Below, piece after piece: positions 11,028 through 21,521 of a DNA stretch of 64,000 nt (position 1 is the stretch's first letter; every line of letters begins with the position of its first letter). The position numbers were made by a program, and so were the translations under genes. Below the pieces are notes generated by a model that searched no databases, was not told the DNA's origin, and was given only the letters and a program-made list of their open reading frames with translations. The DNA is from Cymodocea nodosa (Eukaryota; Streptophyta; Magnoliopsida; Alismatales; Cymodoceaceae), in NCBI GenBank assembly GCA_036874045.1, contig CM072341.1:9188501-9252500 (forward strand), written 5' to 3'.

Positions 11028-11838
11028 TTACACATCACATAGCCTGCAAATATCTAAATTTAATCTAATGTTGCAGAATGTATTTTCGTCTAGAGCTTTT
11101 GTAAATATATCAGCTAATTGATTTTTACTAGACACAAATTCTAATTTAATTTTTCTTTTAATTACATTATCTCTTAGAAAATGATGTCTAACATCTATAT
11201 GCTTTGCTCTTGAATGTAATACAAGATTTTTCGAAAGATTTATTGCAGAACTACTATCACAATAAATCTCAGTTGTATCATAAGATAATCCAAAATCTTC
11301 TAAAGTTTGCCTTATCCACATAATCTGAGTGCAACACAGTGCAGCAACAACATATTCAGCTTTTGTAGTAGAAAATGCTACACAGTTTTGCTTTTTAATA
11401 AACCATGACACCAAATTATTTCCCAATAATTGACATGTGCCATTGGTACTCTTTCTATCAGATTTAGATCTTGCATAATCAGCATCAATATATCCTATAA
11501 GATCTATTGAACTATCCTTAGAATAATACAGTCCAAAATTTTTAGTTCCTTGTATATATCTAAATATTCTTTTAACTGCAATTAAGTGTGATTCCTTAGG
11601 ATTAGATTGAAATCTAGCACAAACACACATAGCAAACATAATATCAGGTCTACTAGTAGTCAAATAAAGTAAAGAACCAATCATACTTCTGTATTTTCTT
11701 TGATCTATAGATTTTCCTATGTCATCAATATCTAACTTTAAAGTAGTACTCATAGGAGTTCCTCAAATCCTTGTATCATTAAAATTAAATTTCTTAAGCA
11801 TTTCATCTACATATTTTTCCTAATTTAAAAATATACCT
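11028..11838 (-). pseudogene. Copia B RT C-terminal end and RNase H
   Basis: The minus strand encodes the last RT residues ([18 protein letters not shown]), a stop, then MSTTLKLD..YRSMIGSLLYLT and a full copia RNase H open for 241 residues. The acidic catalytic residues are visible in DADYA, TKAEYVVAA and CDSSSAINLS. RNase H removes template RNA during cDNA synthesis. It ends CRLCDV with TAA at 11028, the same end as the plus copy at 42192. The RT start is missing: the sequence jumps to protease at about 11838. Confidence 0.9.
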
Positions 11839-12087
11839 TTACCTTTTATGACACTCAGCAAATTAAATCCTAGGTTTTCTACATATAGTACATTCGCAAT
11901 AACACAAGTAGGAGTTATTTGAACATTGCCCATACCTATGATTTTATCTTTGCTTTTGTTTCCAAATGTTACACTTCCTTTCATGGTATTTGTAAAATTT
12001 TGTAATAGACTTTTTTTGCCCGGTCATGTGACTTGACGCTCCACTGTCCAAGATCCATTTTGATGTTGTTTCCTCCTACAACACAAA
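11839..12087 (-). pseudogene. Copia B protease fragment
   Basis: The minus strand reads WILDSGASSHMTG near 12030-12065, the retropepsin active site DSG. A frameshift in an A-run (the T-run near 12010 on the plus strand) separates this from the rest of the domain, which reads MKGSVTFGNKSKDKIIGMG and ends NLGFNLLSVIKG at the deletion junction. Confidence 0.8.
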
Positions 12088-13508
12088 TTAAGAAAAACTT
12101 TTTCTTAGTACCCAATGTTGTTGAGGACCAAGTTCATTAAACGCATATTTCTTCTTTTTGTTTAAAAATAGTTTAACATTATCATTTATATTCTTATTAG
12201 TTGTAAGTACTATTGATTTATCATTAGCTTCATACTTACATATAGCATTATTGCTTTTACAATCATTCTTTTTGTTTTCAGATGTAGTATAATCAAGACC
12301 AAATAGATTTTTATCAGATGTTAATTTATTTTGGTCATGCTTATACATTTTAGTAAGCTCATACCAAGATTTTGTACTTGTATTAAAATTTTCCGTACAT
12401 ACAAAATCTTTTTCTACACAAGAATTTTAGTTTTATCACATGCAGAATGAGTAAATGGTCTAATACTAGTGTATTGAATTACATTCTCAGGTTTCTGAAT
12501 TTTCAGTTTACTACAATTGTCTGAAATTTTAGAAACATTAGAAACTGAATTTCCAGAATAAGAAACAAGATTTTTAGAAACATTTATAGTCATGTTAGAA
12601 GTACAATTTGACAAATCACATTGATTTATATTATTACTGCATGATTCATCCCTTGAAGTACCTACTTCTACATATTTATTACCTTGTTTCATAATAAAAG
12701 GAATTTTAGTCTTAGATTTACTTGAACTGCAACTAATAAATCCTTTATTGGCTTGAGATTCAGGATATTCAGGATAATCAAATCCTAAGCCAAATTTATA
12801 AGACACCGCAGGGGTACTAGCTAGTTTGTCTAACTTAGTTTGACTTAAATTCCATTTCTCAATGGTAGAATTTAAATTTTGCTCTCTCAGTTTTAATTTA
12901 TCTATCTCTAATTCAAGTTCATTTATATTGTTTCTCAATATTTCATTTTCAGATTCTATCTTTAATTTTTCAACATTTATATTTTGTATTTGTTCATGCA
13001 AGATACATTCATTAAATCTAAATTTTTGCAAATCTTTAGCATGATTTTCATTATCACATTTAAACTTTTCTAATGTAGTAGACAGGAAACAATTTTCTTC
13101 TTCCATAATGGATGAAGATTTTCTAATATTCTTATTTTCCAGTTTACATACTTTAAGTTTTTGTAATAATCCATGATAAGCACATAATAATTCATCAAAG
13201 TTGAAATCTGAATGACTTTCAGGATCAGATATTACCTCAGACTCATCTACCATGAAGCACACATGAGCAACGTCTTCTAACTCTTGTTCTCCTTCTGAAT
13301 GTGAAGATTTTGAGGTTGATTCCTCAGATTCAAACTCTTCAAACGTGTCATCCCAAGTGACCTTCAAAGCCTTTTTCTTGTAAAATTTTTTTTGAGTTTT
13401 CTAAGCTGTCTTCTTCTGATTTGTCTTACTTTGCTTTTCATTTTTCCTCATAGGACAATCTGGAGAAAGATGTCTAGGTTTCTTACAGTTGTAACATACA
13501 TACTTTCT
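12088..13508 (-). pseudogene. Copia B Gag, C-terminal half
   Basis: Begins inside the zinc knuckle at the deletion junction: CYNCKKPRHLSPDCP (13500-13455) has the spacing CX2CX4HX4C. An acidic stretch (VTWDDTFEEFESEESTSKSS) and a long coiled coil (12820-13250, repeats of EN..L..L) follow, then the linker to protease, split by a stop at 12414 and another frame at 12088-12348. The coiled coil may mediate Gag assembly. Compared with family A (534-1490) the order is the same but sequence identity is low. Confidence 0.8.
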
Positions 13509-13510
13509 GG

Positions 13511-14952
13511 TGACGAATATCTTGCCTTTTTATGCTTCACCGAATTTGCTTTCTTCTGATACTTCAAATCTTTAGTGACGAAAATCTTACCTTTTTATGC
13601 TTCACTGAATTTTCTTCCACTTGAGAGATTTTTCCCGAAGAGGTGTTTTTGATCCTTGAAAAAGATTTTTCTTTTTGTGTGCAGGGATGGTTTGATCCTT
13701 GAAAAGATTTTTCATTTTGTGTGCAAGGATGGTTTGATCCATGAGAATTCTATGCCTTTTATACTGTATCTTCATTTCATGCATATCTATCACGTTTAAC
13801 CACTACTAGTTTTCCACTTCTCCACGTCTTTTCTTTTTCCTTCATCGAAACACACACATTCTAACCCACATTTATATTTTGAATTTTCTTTAATCATCAG
13901 TCCTCGATCTCTGAAAAATTTCCTACAAAATAAACTTTCTCGTCCAAAGAATTTTCCATCAAGTGTAATACGAAGTCGTTACTTTAATGTTAACTAAACG
14001 AGTAACACAAGTATATATATATATAACTTAATGTTTCAAACTTAACGAGTTCCTCATGTGCCATTTCATGTGACAAGTACTGTAGCTAACTCAACGAACT
14101 AAGTCTGTGGTGTTATGCTAACTCAACGAACCAGCTTAACCTTTCTTTCGGAAGGTTAAACGATAACTCACTGAAAATAGTTTAAGTTTCGGATAGTTAG
14201 AGATGTAAGTCACTGAAAAACTCTTTATATTATAAAACTAGTGAGACACGTGTCAAGACCTGAAAACATGACTTAAGTTACCTTTCGGATAGTTACAACT
14301 GTAAGTCTCCGAAAAAACTTTAACTCACCGATTTAGTAATAAACAAATGTTTTTATAATAAGAATTTTACCACGTGCAAAAATAACAACTTAAGTTTATA
14401 ACGCTAACCTAACGTGTTGCCTTAGTGTTCAATATAGCAACTCAACACGTTTAGTTATGTTAACTTAACAAGTTAAACATGTGCACCTCACGTGATACAA
14501 GACAACATTCGTAACTTATAATTTCACCACGTGTATAACACTAACTTAACAAGTTCGTCTCTTGTTTTACTCACTAACTTAACGAGTTATCACGTGACCT
14601 ATTTTAACCTTTAAGCTTCTAACTTAACGAGTTCTCACGTGACCTTTATACAAACAAAACTCTAACTTAACGAGTTGTCTAAACGTGCAATGTTCATGAT
14701 ACAAAAGATATAACTTTAAAACATATCATGCTTTTCAATAAAAACACACGTTAACTTAACGTTTAGCTAAATGAGAAATTAATGAAATGAAACGACTAGT
14801 TATTAACTTCAGATCCAATACAGACAAGTATTTATATCAATAAGCTTTTTCTGTATTAATTGATGATTTTACTTTCTTTTCACAAGCAATAGTAATTGAG
14901 CGAATATGATTATTTCATTCAGCACACATCATCAAAACAAAAATACTCAACA
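13511..14952 (-). repeat. Copia B LTR, copy B2 (truncated at its 3' end)
   Basis: Matches LTR B1 from its start (TGTTGAG at 14952) to the position equal to about 5243 in B1, where it joins gag. It keeps the U3 motif array, the TATA box (13757-13763) and part of the leader, and lacks the last ~320 bases and primer site. Confidence 0.88.
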
Positions 14953-14989
14953 GTTATACTGCTTCATTCAGCTTCCCTCCCATAGGATG
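14953..14989. other. 37-base gypsy remnant between two copia B LTRs
   Basis: GTTATACTGCTTCATTCAGC and the following bases match 28765-28800, the stretch downstream of the gypsy gag. It is likely the old insertion target left between two family B insertions. Confidence 0.5.
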
Positions 14990-15598
14990 TGTAGGATTGT
15001 ATGGCTACACAAGAGGGGGGTGAATTGTGTATTTCAATATTTTCGAATATAATTGAAACTTTAAAACTCAAAAACAAGTTGAGACATTGTTTTCATAAAA
15101 TCATTTTTATTCAAGGTTTCAATTACAATATAAAATTCAATTCTCCTTAGAAATTGTAGATGCAATTATATCTCGATACCATAACTACAAATAGAGAAAA
15201 CTAATTTGCGGAATTTAAAACATTTCTCCCTGTTTGAGATCTTTCTTCTTCTTCTTCTTCTCTTTCTTCTTTAGCAATTCTTTAGTGACGAATATCTTGT
15301 CTTTTTATGCTTCACGGAATTTACTTTCTTCTGATACTTTAAATCTTCATTGACGTAAATCTTACCTTTTCTGCTTCACTGAATTTGCTTCCACCTGATA
15401 CGTCAAATCTTCAATGACATATATCTTACATTTTTATGTTTCACTGAATTTTCTTCCACCTGAGAGATTTTCCCCGAAGAGGTGTTTTTGATCCCTAAAA
15501 AGATTTTTTGTTTGATGTGCAGGGATAGTTTGATCCTTGAAAAGATTTTTCGTTTTGTGTGCAAGGATAGTTTGATCATTGAAAAGATTTTTCGTTTA

Positions 15599-15619
15599 GG
15601 GGGGGTTAGTGCCTAATGG
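15599..15619 (+). repeat. Harbinger left terminal inverted repeat
   Basis: GGGGGGGTTAGTGCCTAATGG; 14 of 21 positions match the inverted right end by eye. The G-run start and the TGC..T.ATGG core are shared. Confidence 0.7.
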
Positions 15620-15779
15620 AATTCAACTAACGGAAAGGAAAATCGCTGAATTTTGTCAGAATGTCATTAATGTGCACAATATTGAAGGAAAAGGAAAGTG
15701 TAAATTTACCGACATATAAATATGTAGATTTACCTTTACCCTTCCCTCATTTCCGACCTCCCAAGTCTGGAAAATTTTT

Positions 15780-16650
15780 CACCCCCGTATCCTCCCTACG
15801 GTAAAGCTTTCACCCGCATCCGTCGCCCGCATTCGTCGTCGCTCACGGTCGTCGCTCGCATCCGTCGCTCCTCACCCCCTCCTCATGCTTGCAGCGATTG
15901 CATCCGTCGCGACCGCACGCAGCCGAAGCTCACAACCCCCGCATCCACTGCGACCGCATGCATCCGAAGCTCGCAGCCCCTGCATCCGAGGCTTGCATTC
16001 GAAGACTGCATCTGACACCACATCTAAAGCTCACAGCCCACGCATCTGTCGCTACCGCTCACATTCGTCGTTGTCGCAGCATTCGCCACTTCCACCGCAT
16101 CTACTGCTGCCACCGCATCCGAAGCTCATAGCTCACGCATCCGTCGCGACCACTTGCATCCGTCACTACCGCAGCATCCGCCGCTTCCACCGCATCCAAA
16201 GCTCACAGCCCTCGCATCCATCACTACTGCAGCATCCACTGCTTCTACTGCCACCGCATCCGAAGCTCGCAGCCCCCGCATCCGTCGTGACCGCTCGCAA
16301 CTGTTGCAGTCGTCGCTCACGGTCGCTGCTGCTACATCCGTCTCTACCACTGCATTCGCCGCTGATGCTGCATCCAAAGCTTGCAGCCCCTGTATCTATC
16401 GCAACCGTTGCAGTCGTCGCTCACGGTCACTCCTGCCGCATTCGTCGCTGTCGTTGCATCCGCTGTTACGGCCGCATCCGTCGCTGCCGCCGCATCTAAA
16501 GCTTGCAACCCCCACATCCGTCGCGACTGCTCACAACCGTTGCAGTCGTCGCTCATGGTCGTTGCTGCCGCATCCGTCGTTGCCGCTGCATCCACCGCTG
16601 CCGCCGCATCCACCACGACTGCTTGCGACCGCTGCCATCGCTAACGCTTA
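15780..16650. repeat. GC- and CpG-rich degenerate tandem repeat inside Harbinger
   Basis: About 870 bases strongly enriched in GC and CpG compared with everything else in the window. Units are built from GCATCCGTCGC, CTCACGGTCGCTGC and CCGCCGCATC. A marker box AAGCTYRCAGCCCC recurs near 15925, 15968, 16026, 16123, 16198, 16262, 16376 and 16497, so the larger unit varies from about 43 to 121 bases. Open frames on both strands are a result of the triplet-like composition, not evidence of coding. It lies upstream of ORF1 and could hold its promoter. Confidence 0.85.
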
Positions 16651-16659
16651 GTTTGTGCC

Positions 16660-17014
16660 TTTGTAAATTATGTTTGAAATTCTATTTTCATCGTATGTAT
16701 TTGTTTGTTAGTATAATGTAATGTATGTTTGTTAGTATAATGTAATGTATGTTTCCATTGTATGTATTTGTTTGTTAGTATAATGCCATTGATACTGAAT
16801 GCTTTGTTCAATCTGCCATTGATAGCTCTTTGTCTTGATACTGAATGTTTTGATCAATCTGCCGTTGATACTGAAATTATGTATTTGTTTTGATCAGTTG
16901 ATATGTTTTGATCCACGAAAATGTGCTTATTGTAATTTAAGCAAATGTATTGAAATTATGTATTTGTTTGTTAGTATGTTTTGATCCACGAAAATGTGCT
17001 TATTGTAATTTAAG
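16660..17014 (+). repeat. Short direct repeats upstream of ORF1
   Basis: TTTGTTAGTATAATG units near 16700-16780, then two 39-base copies at 16903-16941 and 16976-17014 beginning ATGTTTTGATCCACG. Short local duplications inside the transposon; no coding capacity. Confidence 0.7.
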
Positions 17015-17171
17015 GATGCTAAAGGTTGCATTGTTGTGTCATTTCGATATGGTTTGATATGGTTTGCTTTCATTTTCAATTATTGAGTAGATTGACAAAA
17101 TATATTATGTTTTTGCAAATCTCATAATCTTCTGTCAGAGCAGTTAATTAATATTTGATCTTATGTAGTAA

Positions 17172-18222
17172 ATGAGTACTCTTGACAGAGGATGGGGTAA
17201 TGGAGGATGAACTTATATGACTTGAAATGCTGATGCAGATGCATTCTTTTTAGATAGTTTGTCAGAAGTATTAAATGAGGGAAACAAAAAAACTCAAGAT
17301 GGAAAGATAAAAGGGAGCACTTGGGATGTAGTTCAAAAATACAATAATAGAAAGAATGCATGTATTACAAAGAAGAATGTGGAAAGTCGCTTAAAGACAT
17401 GGAGACAAATTTATCATAACTACTCAAAAATTGCAAATCAAAGTGGATGGGGATGGAATTTCATACAAGGATATACTAACATAGATGAAGAGATATGGAA
17501 GGAGTTTATTAAGGTAAGATTTTTATTTACATACTTTAAGATTATCCCAATTGTATTGAATTTTTCTTAATATATATTGTAATTTTATGTAGGCACATCT
17601 AGAGTGTGAAAGCTGCAAAGGAAAACCATGTTTGATTTATGAACAATTATAGCTCATTTTTGAAGGTACTATGGCTAGTGGAAATATGTTTAGACAGGCA
17701 GAAGAAGTAGATATTGTACCAAACACTCAAGTTCCAAATACATTTACTCTAGACATTACACAAGATGAAATGGACCTCAATTTTGACATACCTCCTAGTT
17801 TAGGAGGAAGTGCACATGTTCCATTGGAGTAGAGGAGAAAGGGGAAGCGAGCACGCCCTCATGTAGAATCTCAACAAATGATAGCAAAATGTTTGAAAGA
17901 TACGTCACGAGCTTTCCTTATTTTGTGTGAACAAGATATTGTTAATGGTGAGGTACGTAATGAACAAATGAGAGAGATGGTTAGCATACAAAAGGAGATA
18001 TTTGCATGGAAGAAGGAAATGTTTGCATGGAAAAAGAAGTTTGAGTCTTTTTTAGATGAAGTTATTGCAGCAATATTTGAGAATGAAGATCTATCTATGA
18101 CTGATCGATATAAAGCTACTCAATTATTCCAAAAGCAAGAAATCAGTAAAATATTTCTATCAATTCCAAAAGAAATGCGACAAGGATGGTTGAAGTTTCA
18201 CTTAGAAAAGATGGAAGACTAA
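17172..18222 (+). pseudogene. Harbinger ORF1, Myb/SANT-like DNA-binding protein
   Basis: ORF1 proteins of PIF/Harbinger help transposase reach the nucleus and bind element ends. Exon 1 (17172-17513) encodes a trihelix/Myb_DNA-bind_3-like domain with KKNVESRLKTWRQIYHNYSK and SGWGWN. Donor GTAAGA at 17514 and acceptor TTATGTAG ending 17592 define a 79-base intron that keeps frame. Exon 2 (17593-18222) has a Lys/Trp-rich helical C-terminus (IFAWKKEMFAWKKKFESFLD). In-frame stops occur at 17208 and shortly after, in LIYEQL.L near 17648, and near 17831; at least two look like TGG to TGA. An upstream acceptor TTATGTAG at about 17168 suggests a 5' untranslated intron. Confidence 0.82.
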
Positions 18223-18426
18223 AGATGATTTACATGTTTTTTATTTGTATTAGATGTATGATGTAACTACTTTTTGTTTGGACAAGGAAATGTAGAATGA
18301 TACTATTATTGATGTTTGTTTATCATATTTTGTTATGTTCTATTAATTGTGGAATGATTTCATGTAGTATGTTTATTTGTATTACAACCTTGTAATATGT
18401 TTGAACATGAAATTTTGTAGGTGACG

Positions 18427-19826
18427 ATGAATTTTGAAGAGGATTTTGATGAACTAGTAAATAACACATTGATGTTATTTGAAGAAGAGGAAGAACATGC
18501 TAGAAGAAGGCGAAGACGTTTACTTGCTTTATGGAATATTTTAGTAGAGATTGCAAGTACCTCAACTTTGTTTTCAAGTGCAAGTCGTATTTATAGTAAA
18601 GAAGGTGCAGATTATATAAGAAGATTACTAGATCCTTCTTTACCACATCAAGTTTACAATTGTCGAAAGATTTATAGAATGAGTCAAAGTGTTTTCAAGG
18701 GTTTTTGTGAATTAATGAGGAGGGAAGAAGTCCTAAAAGATACCAACAATATCAGTGTAGAAGAGAAGTTTGCCATGTTCCTTGTGACAATTGGGCAAAA
18801 TCAAAGGTATGGAGTAACTACAAAACGATTTAGTCGATCAAGTTGGACAATTAGTAAATACTTTAATGAAGTCTTGAATGTTGTATTACGACTAAATCAT
18901 GTTCTTCTAGCAAGACCTTCATCTGAAACACCAAGTCGAATTCGTCAAGACTCAAATGTGTACCCATATTTTAAGGTACATTTCCACACCTTTGTAGTTT
19001 CCTTATCTTTAATGTTATTTTAGTCAATATCAAAATAAAAATGCATGTTTATAGGATTATATTGGAGCTATTGATGGTACACATATCAAAGCAACTATTT
19101 ATGGACAAGAAACAACAAGATTTAGGAATAGGAAAGGTGAATTATCTCAAAATGTAATGGCAACATGTAATTTTGATATGGAATTTACATATATTTTAGC
19201 TGGTTGGGAAGGATCAGCTGCTGATGCTCGTATTCTCCAAGATGTAGTTACTAGACCTAATGGTTTTCAAGTTCCATCAAGTAAATGTGTTTTCCACTTC
19301 TACAAGTTATGAAGACATCACCATACTAATATTTTTTTTATATAGGTAAGTTTTGCTTAATTGATGCTGGATATCCAAATCGACCAGAATATATTTGTTC
19401 ATATCAAGGTGTAAGATACCATCTATCTGATTATGTTAATGATAGAGTTCCTCGTAATGCTATAGAAAATTTCAACTACAGACATTCACAACTAAGAATA
19501 GTCATTGAGCGTACATTTGGAGTTGTGAAACATCGATTCTCAATATTACGTGGTCAAATGCCATATCCATATGAAACACAAGTGAAGATTGTCATCGCAT
19601 TTTTTTGCTTCATAATTTTATTTGTAAGACTGATAAGGAAGATTTACTTGAGGACCTGCAAGATGAGTTGGAAGAGTTAAATATTATTGATGACATACAA
19701 CCAATAGGAGAGATACATTTACAAAGCAATGCCCAGGTTCGAATGACTCGAGAACAAAGAAAAGAAATGGCAGATAAGATGCGAGAAGATATGATGATGG
19801 CAATGTGGGATGGAAGAACTACTTGA
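18427..19826 (+). pseudogene. Harbinger DDE transposase (one frameshift)
   Basis: Three exons: 18427-18975, 19055-19280, 19346-19826, with GT/AG introns that preserve frame. The DDE_Tnp_4-type catalytic core is complete: first Asp in GAIDGTHIKA, second in GWEGSAADARIL, Glu in LRIVIERTFGVVKHRF. The N-terminal helical region (YNCRKIYRMSQSVFKGF) is typical. In exon 3 a T-run near 19598-19604 lacks one base, shifting the frame between VIAFF and LHNFICKTDKEDLLEDL; the C-terminus to WDGRTT is otherwise open. The enzyme would cut the terminal repeats and insert at TWA sites. The 5' AG just before 18421 hints at another leader intron. Confidence 0.9.
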
Positions 19827-20025
19827 TATTATTTAGTATTGTAATATTTCAATTAAGATGTATTTGTATTTTCCGAATATTAGTTGTAATAAACTTTTGT
19901 TAGAATTTCCATCAGAATTTTCTGTCCTGCACTAAACCCCTCTTAGAATTTTCCTTTTCCTTTCCGTCACAAATTTTCCATTTCCTTTCCGTCAGAATTT
20001 TCCTTTTCCTTTCCATCAGAATTTT

Positions 20026-20046
20026 CCATCATGCATAAATAGACCC
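20026..20046 (-). repeat. Harbinger right terminal inverted repeat
   Basis: On the minus strand GGGTCTATTTATGCATGATGG. Just inside it, between about 19950 and 20030, a subterminal CAGAATTTTCCTTTTCCTTT-like unit is repeated about four times; such subterminal repeats often serve as transposase sites. Confidence 0.7.
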
Positions 20047-21028
20047 TTAGTATGCAAGGATAAGTTGATCAATGAGAATTCTATGCCTTTTATATCGTAT
20101 CTTCATTCCATGCATATCCTCCACGTTTAATCACTACCAGTTTTCCACTTCTTCACGTCTTTTCTTTTTCCTTCATCAAAATACACACGTTCTGACCTAC
20201 GTTTACATTTCGAATTTTCCTTAATCATCAGTACTGGATCTTTGAAAAATTTCCTGCAAAATAAACTTTCTCGTCCAAAATTTTTTATTAGTGTAATAAG
20301 AAGTCGTTACTTTAATGTTAACTAAACGAGTAACACAAGTATATATATAACTTAACGTTTCTAACTTAACGAGTTCCTCATGTGCCAATTCACATGACTA
20401 GTACAGTAGCTAACTCAATGAACTAAGTCCATGATATTACGCTAACTCAAAGAACCATCTCCGTTGTGTTACGATAACTCAATGAACCAGTGATAAATAA
20501 ATGTTTTTATAATAAGAATTTTACCACGTGCAAAAATAACAACTTAAGTTTATAACACTAACCTAACACGTTGCCTTAGTGTTCAATGTAGCAACTCAAC
20601 GCGTTTAGTTAGGTTAACTTAATGAGTTAAACATGTGCACCTCATGTGATACAATATAACATTCATAACTTATAATTTCACCATGTGTAAAACACTAACT
20701 TAACGAGTTTGTCTCTTCTTTTACTCACTAACTTAACAAGTTGTCTAAACGTGCACTGTACATGATACAGAAAATATAACTTTAAAATATATCATGCTTT
20801 TCAATAAAAACACACATTAACTTGACGTTTAGTTAAATGAGAAATTAATGCAATGAAACGACTAGTTATTAACTTAGTATAATTTCAAATCCAATACAGA
20901 TAAGTATTTATATCAGTAAACTTTTTCTGTATTAATTGATGATTTTAATTTCTTTTCACAAGCAATAGTAATTGAGCAAATATGATTATTTTCATTTAGC
21001 ACACATCATCAAAACAAAATACTCAACA

Positions 21029-21521
21029 ATCTCCCTCTTTTTGATGATGATAAAATCATATTAAATCAATTATGAAATATATTTAACTCAACAAAGCACA
21101 TTCGTTGGGTTAACTTTTAATTCAACAAACAAGTTTGTTGACTTAAGTTCACTTAAGCTTATTTCTATTGTTTGTGTAAATTTCACCTCTCAGAAATAAA
21201 ACTTTCAGATGTCAATAATTATATAAGTATCATTTTTCTAATTATCATCTATCAGATTACAATAACCAATTAAATATCATCTCCCTTTATACTATATGCA
21301 ATTAAAATCATAATCATCTTTTTATAACCTTTCTCCCCCTTTTTGTCATTAATCAAAAAGATAATTACAGAGAATATATATAGTAAGAGATATATTTACA
21401 ACAACGATTTCTGTAAACAAGAATAAGAATTGAATACATTTATAGAAAAATATATTGTTCAATGAATCGAACAATAAATACAAAAATTACATTTTGTATT
21501 CAAATACAAGCAAACAGAAAG
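21029..21521 (-). other. Polypurine tract and non-coding 3' spacer of copia B3
   Basis: AAAAAGAGGGAGAT at 21029-21042 abuts the LTR start. A second tract AAAAAGGGGGAGAAAGG lies near 21329-21345. The rest is AT-rich spacer, homologous to 6701-7185, with no supported gene. Confidence 0.75.

Larger units (their letters stand above)
4921..14952 (-). mobile_element. Copia family B element B2 (internally deleted)
   Basis: In transcript order: truncated 5' LTR (14952-13511), gag C-terminal half, protease start, RT end and RNase H, non-coding spacer, accessory gene, polypurine tract, and the 3' LTR 4921-6686. Two internal deletions are visible. One joins the middle of the LTR to the gag zinc knuckle near 13509, removing R/U5, primer site and gag N-terminus. 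The other joins the protease to the C-terminal end of RT near 11838, removing integrase and most of RT. The copy is therefore non-autonomous. Confidence 0.85.
15599..20046 (+). mobile_element. PIF/Harbinger DNA transposon
   Basis: A 4448 bp insertion flanked by TTA at 15596-15598 and 20047-20049, the three-base target duplication of this superfamily. It has imperfect terminal inverted repeats and two plus-strand genes in the usual order: a Myb/SANT-like ORF1 and an intron-bearing DDE transposase. The left part holds a striking GC-rich repeat block. Both genes are damaged, so the copy is probably inactive, though it could respond to a transposase supplied elsewhere. Confidence 0.92.
14990..21028 (-). 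repeat. Copia B LTR, copy B3, split by a Harbinger insertion
   Basis: LTR ends are at 21028 (TGTTGAG) and 14990 (CCTACA). Bases 15599-20046 are a foreign insertion; joining the two parts leaves about 1.59 kb of LTR. A polypurine tract and an accessory gene lie beyond 21028, so this is the 3' LTR of a minus-strand element. No primer site follows 14990. Part of the U3 array is missing compared with B1 (the pair of TTTCGG units near 20490). Confidence 0.88.

Noticed and set aside
15885-16651. Long open frames on both strands in the GC-rich repeat
   Set aside because: Low-complexity His/Ser/Arg- or Ala/Asp-rich products on opposite strands are expected from CpG-rich triplet-like repeats; no domain is visible.
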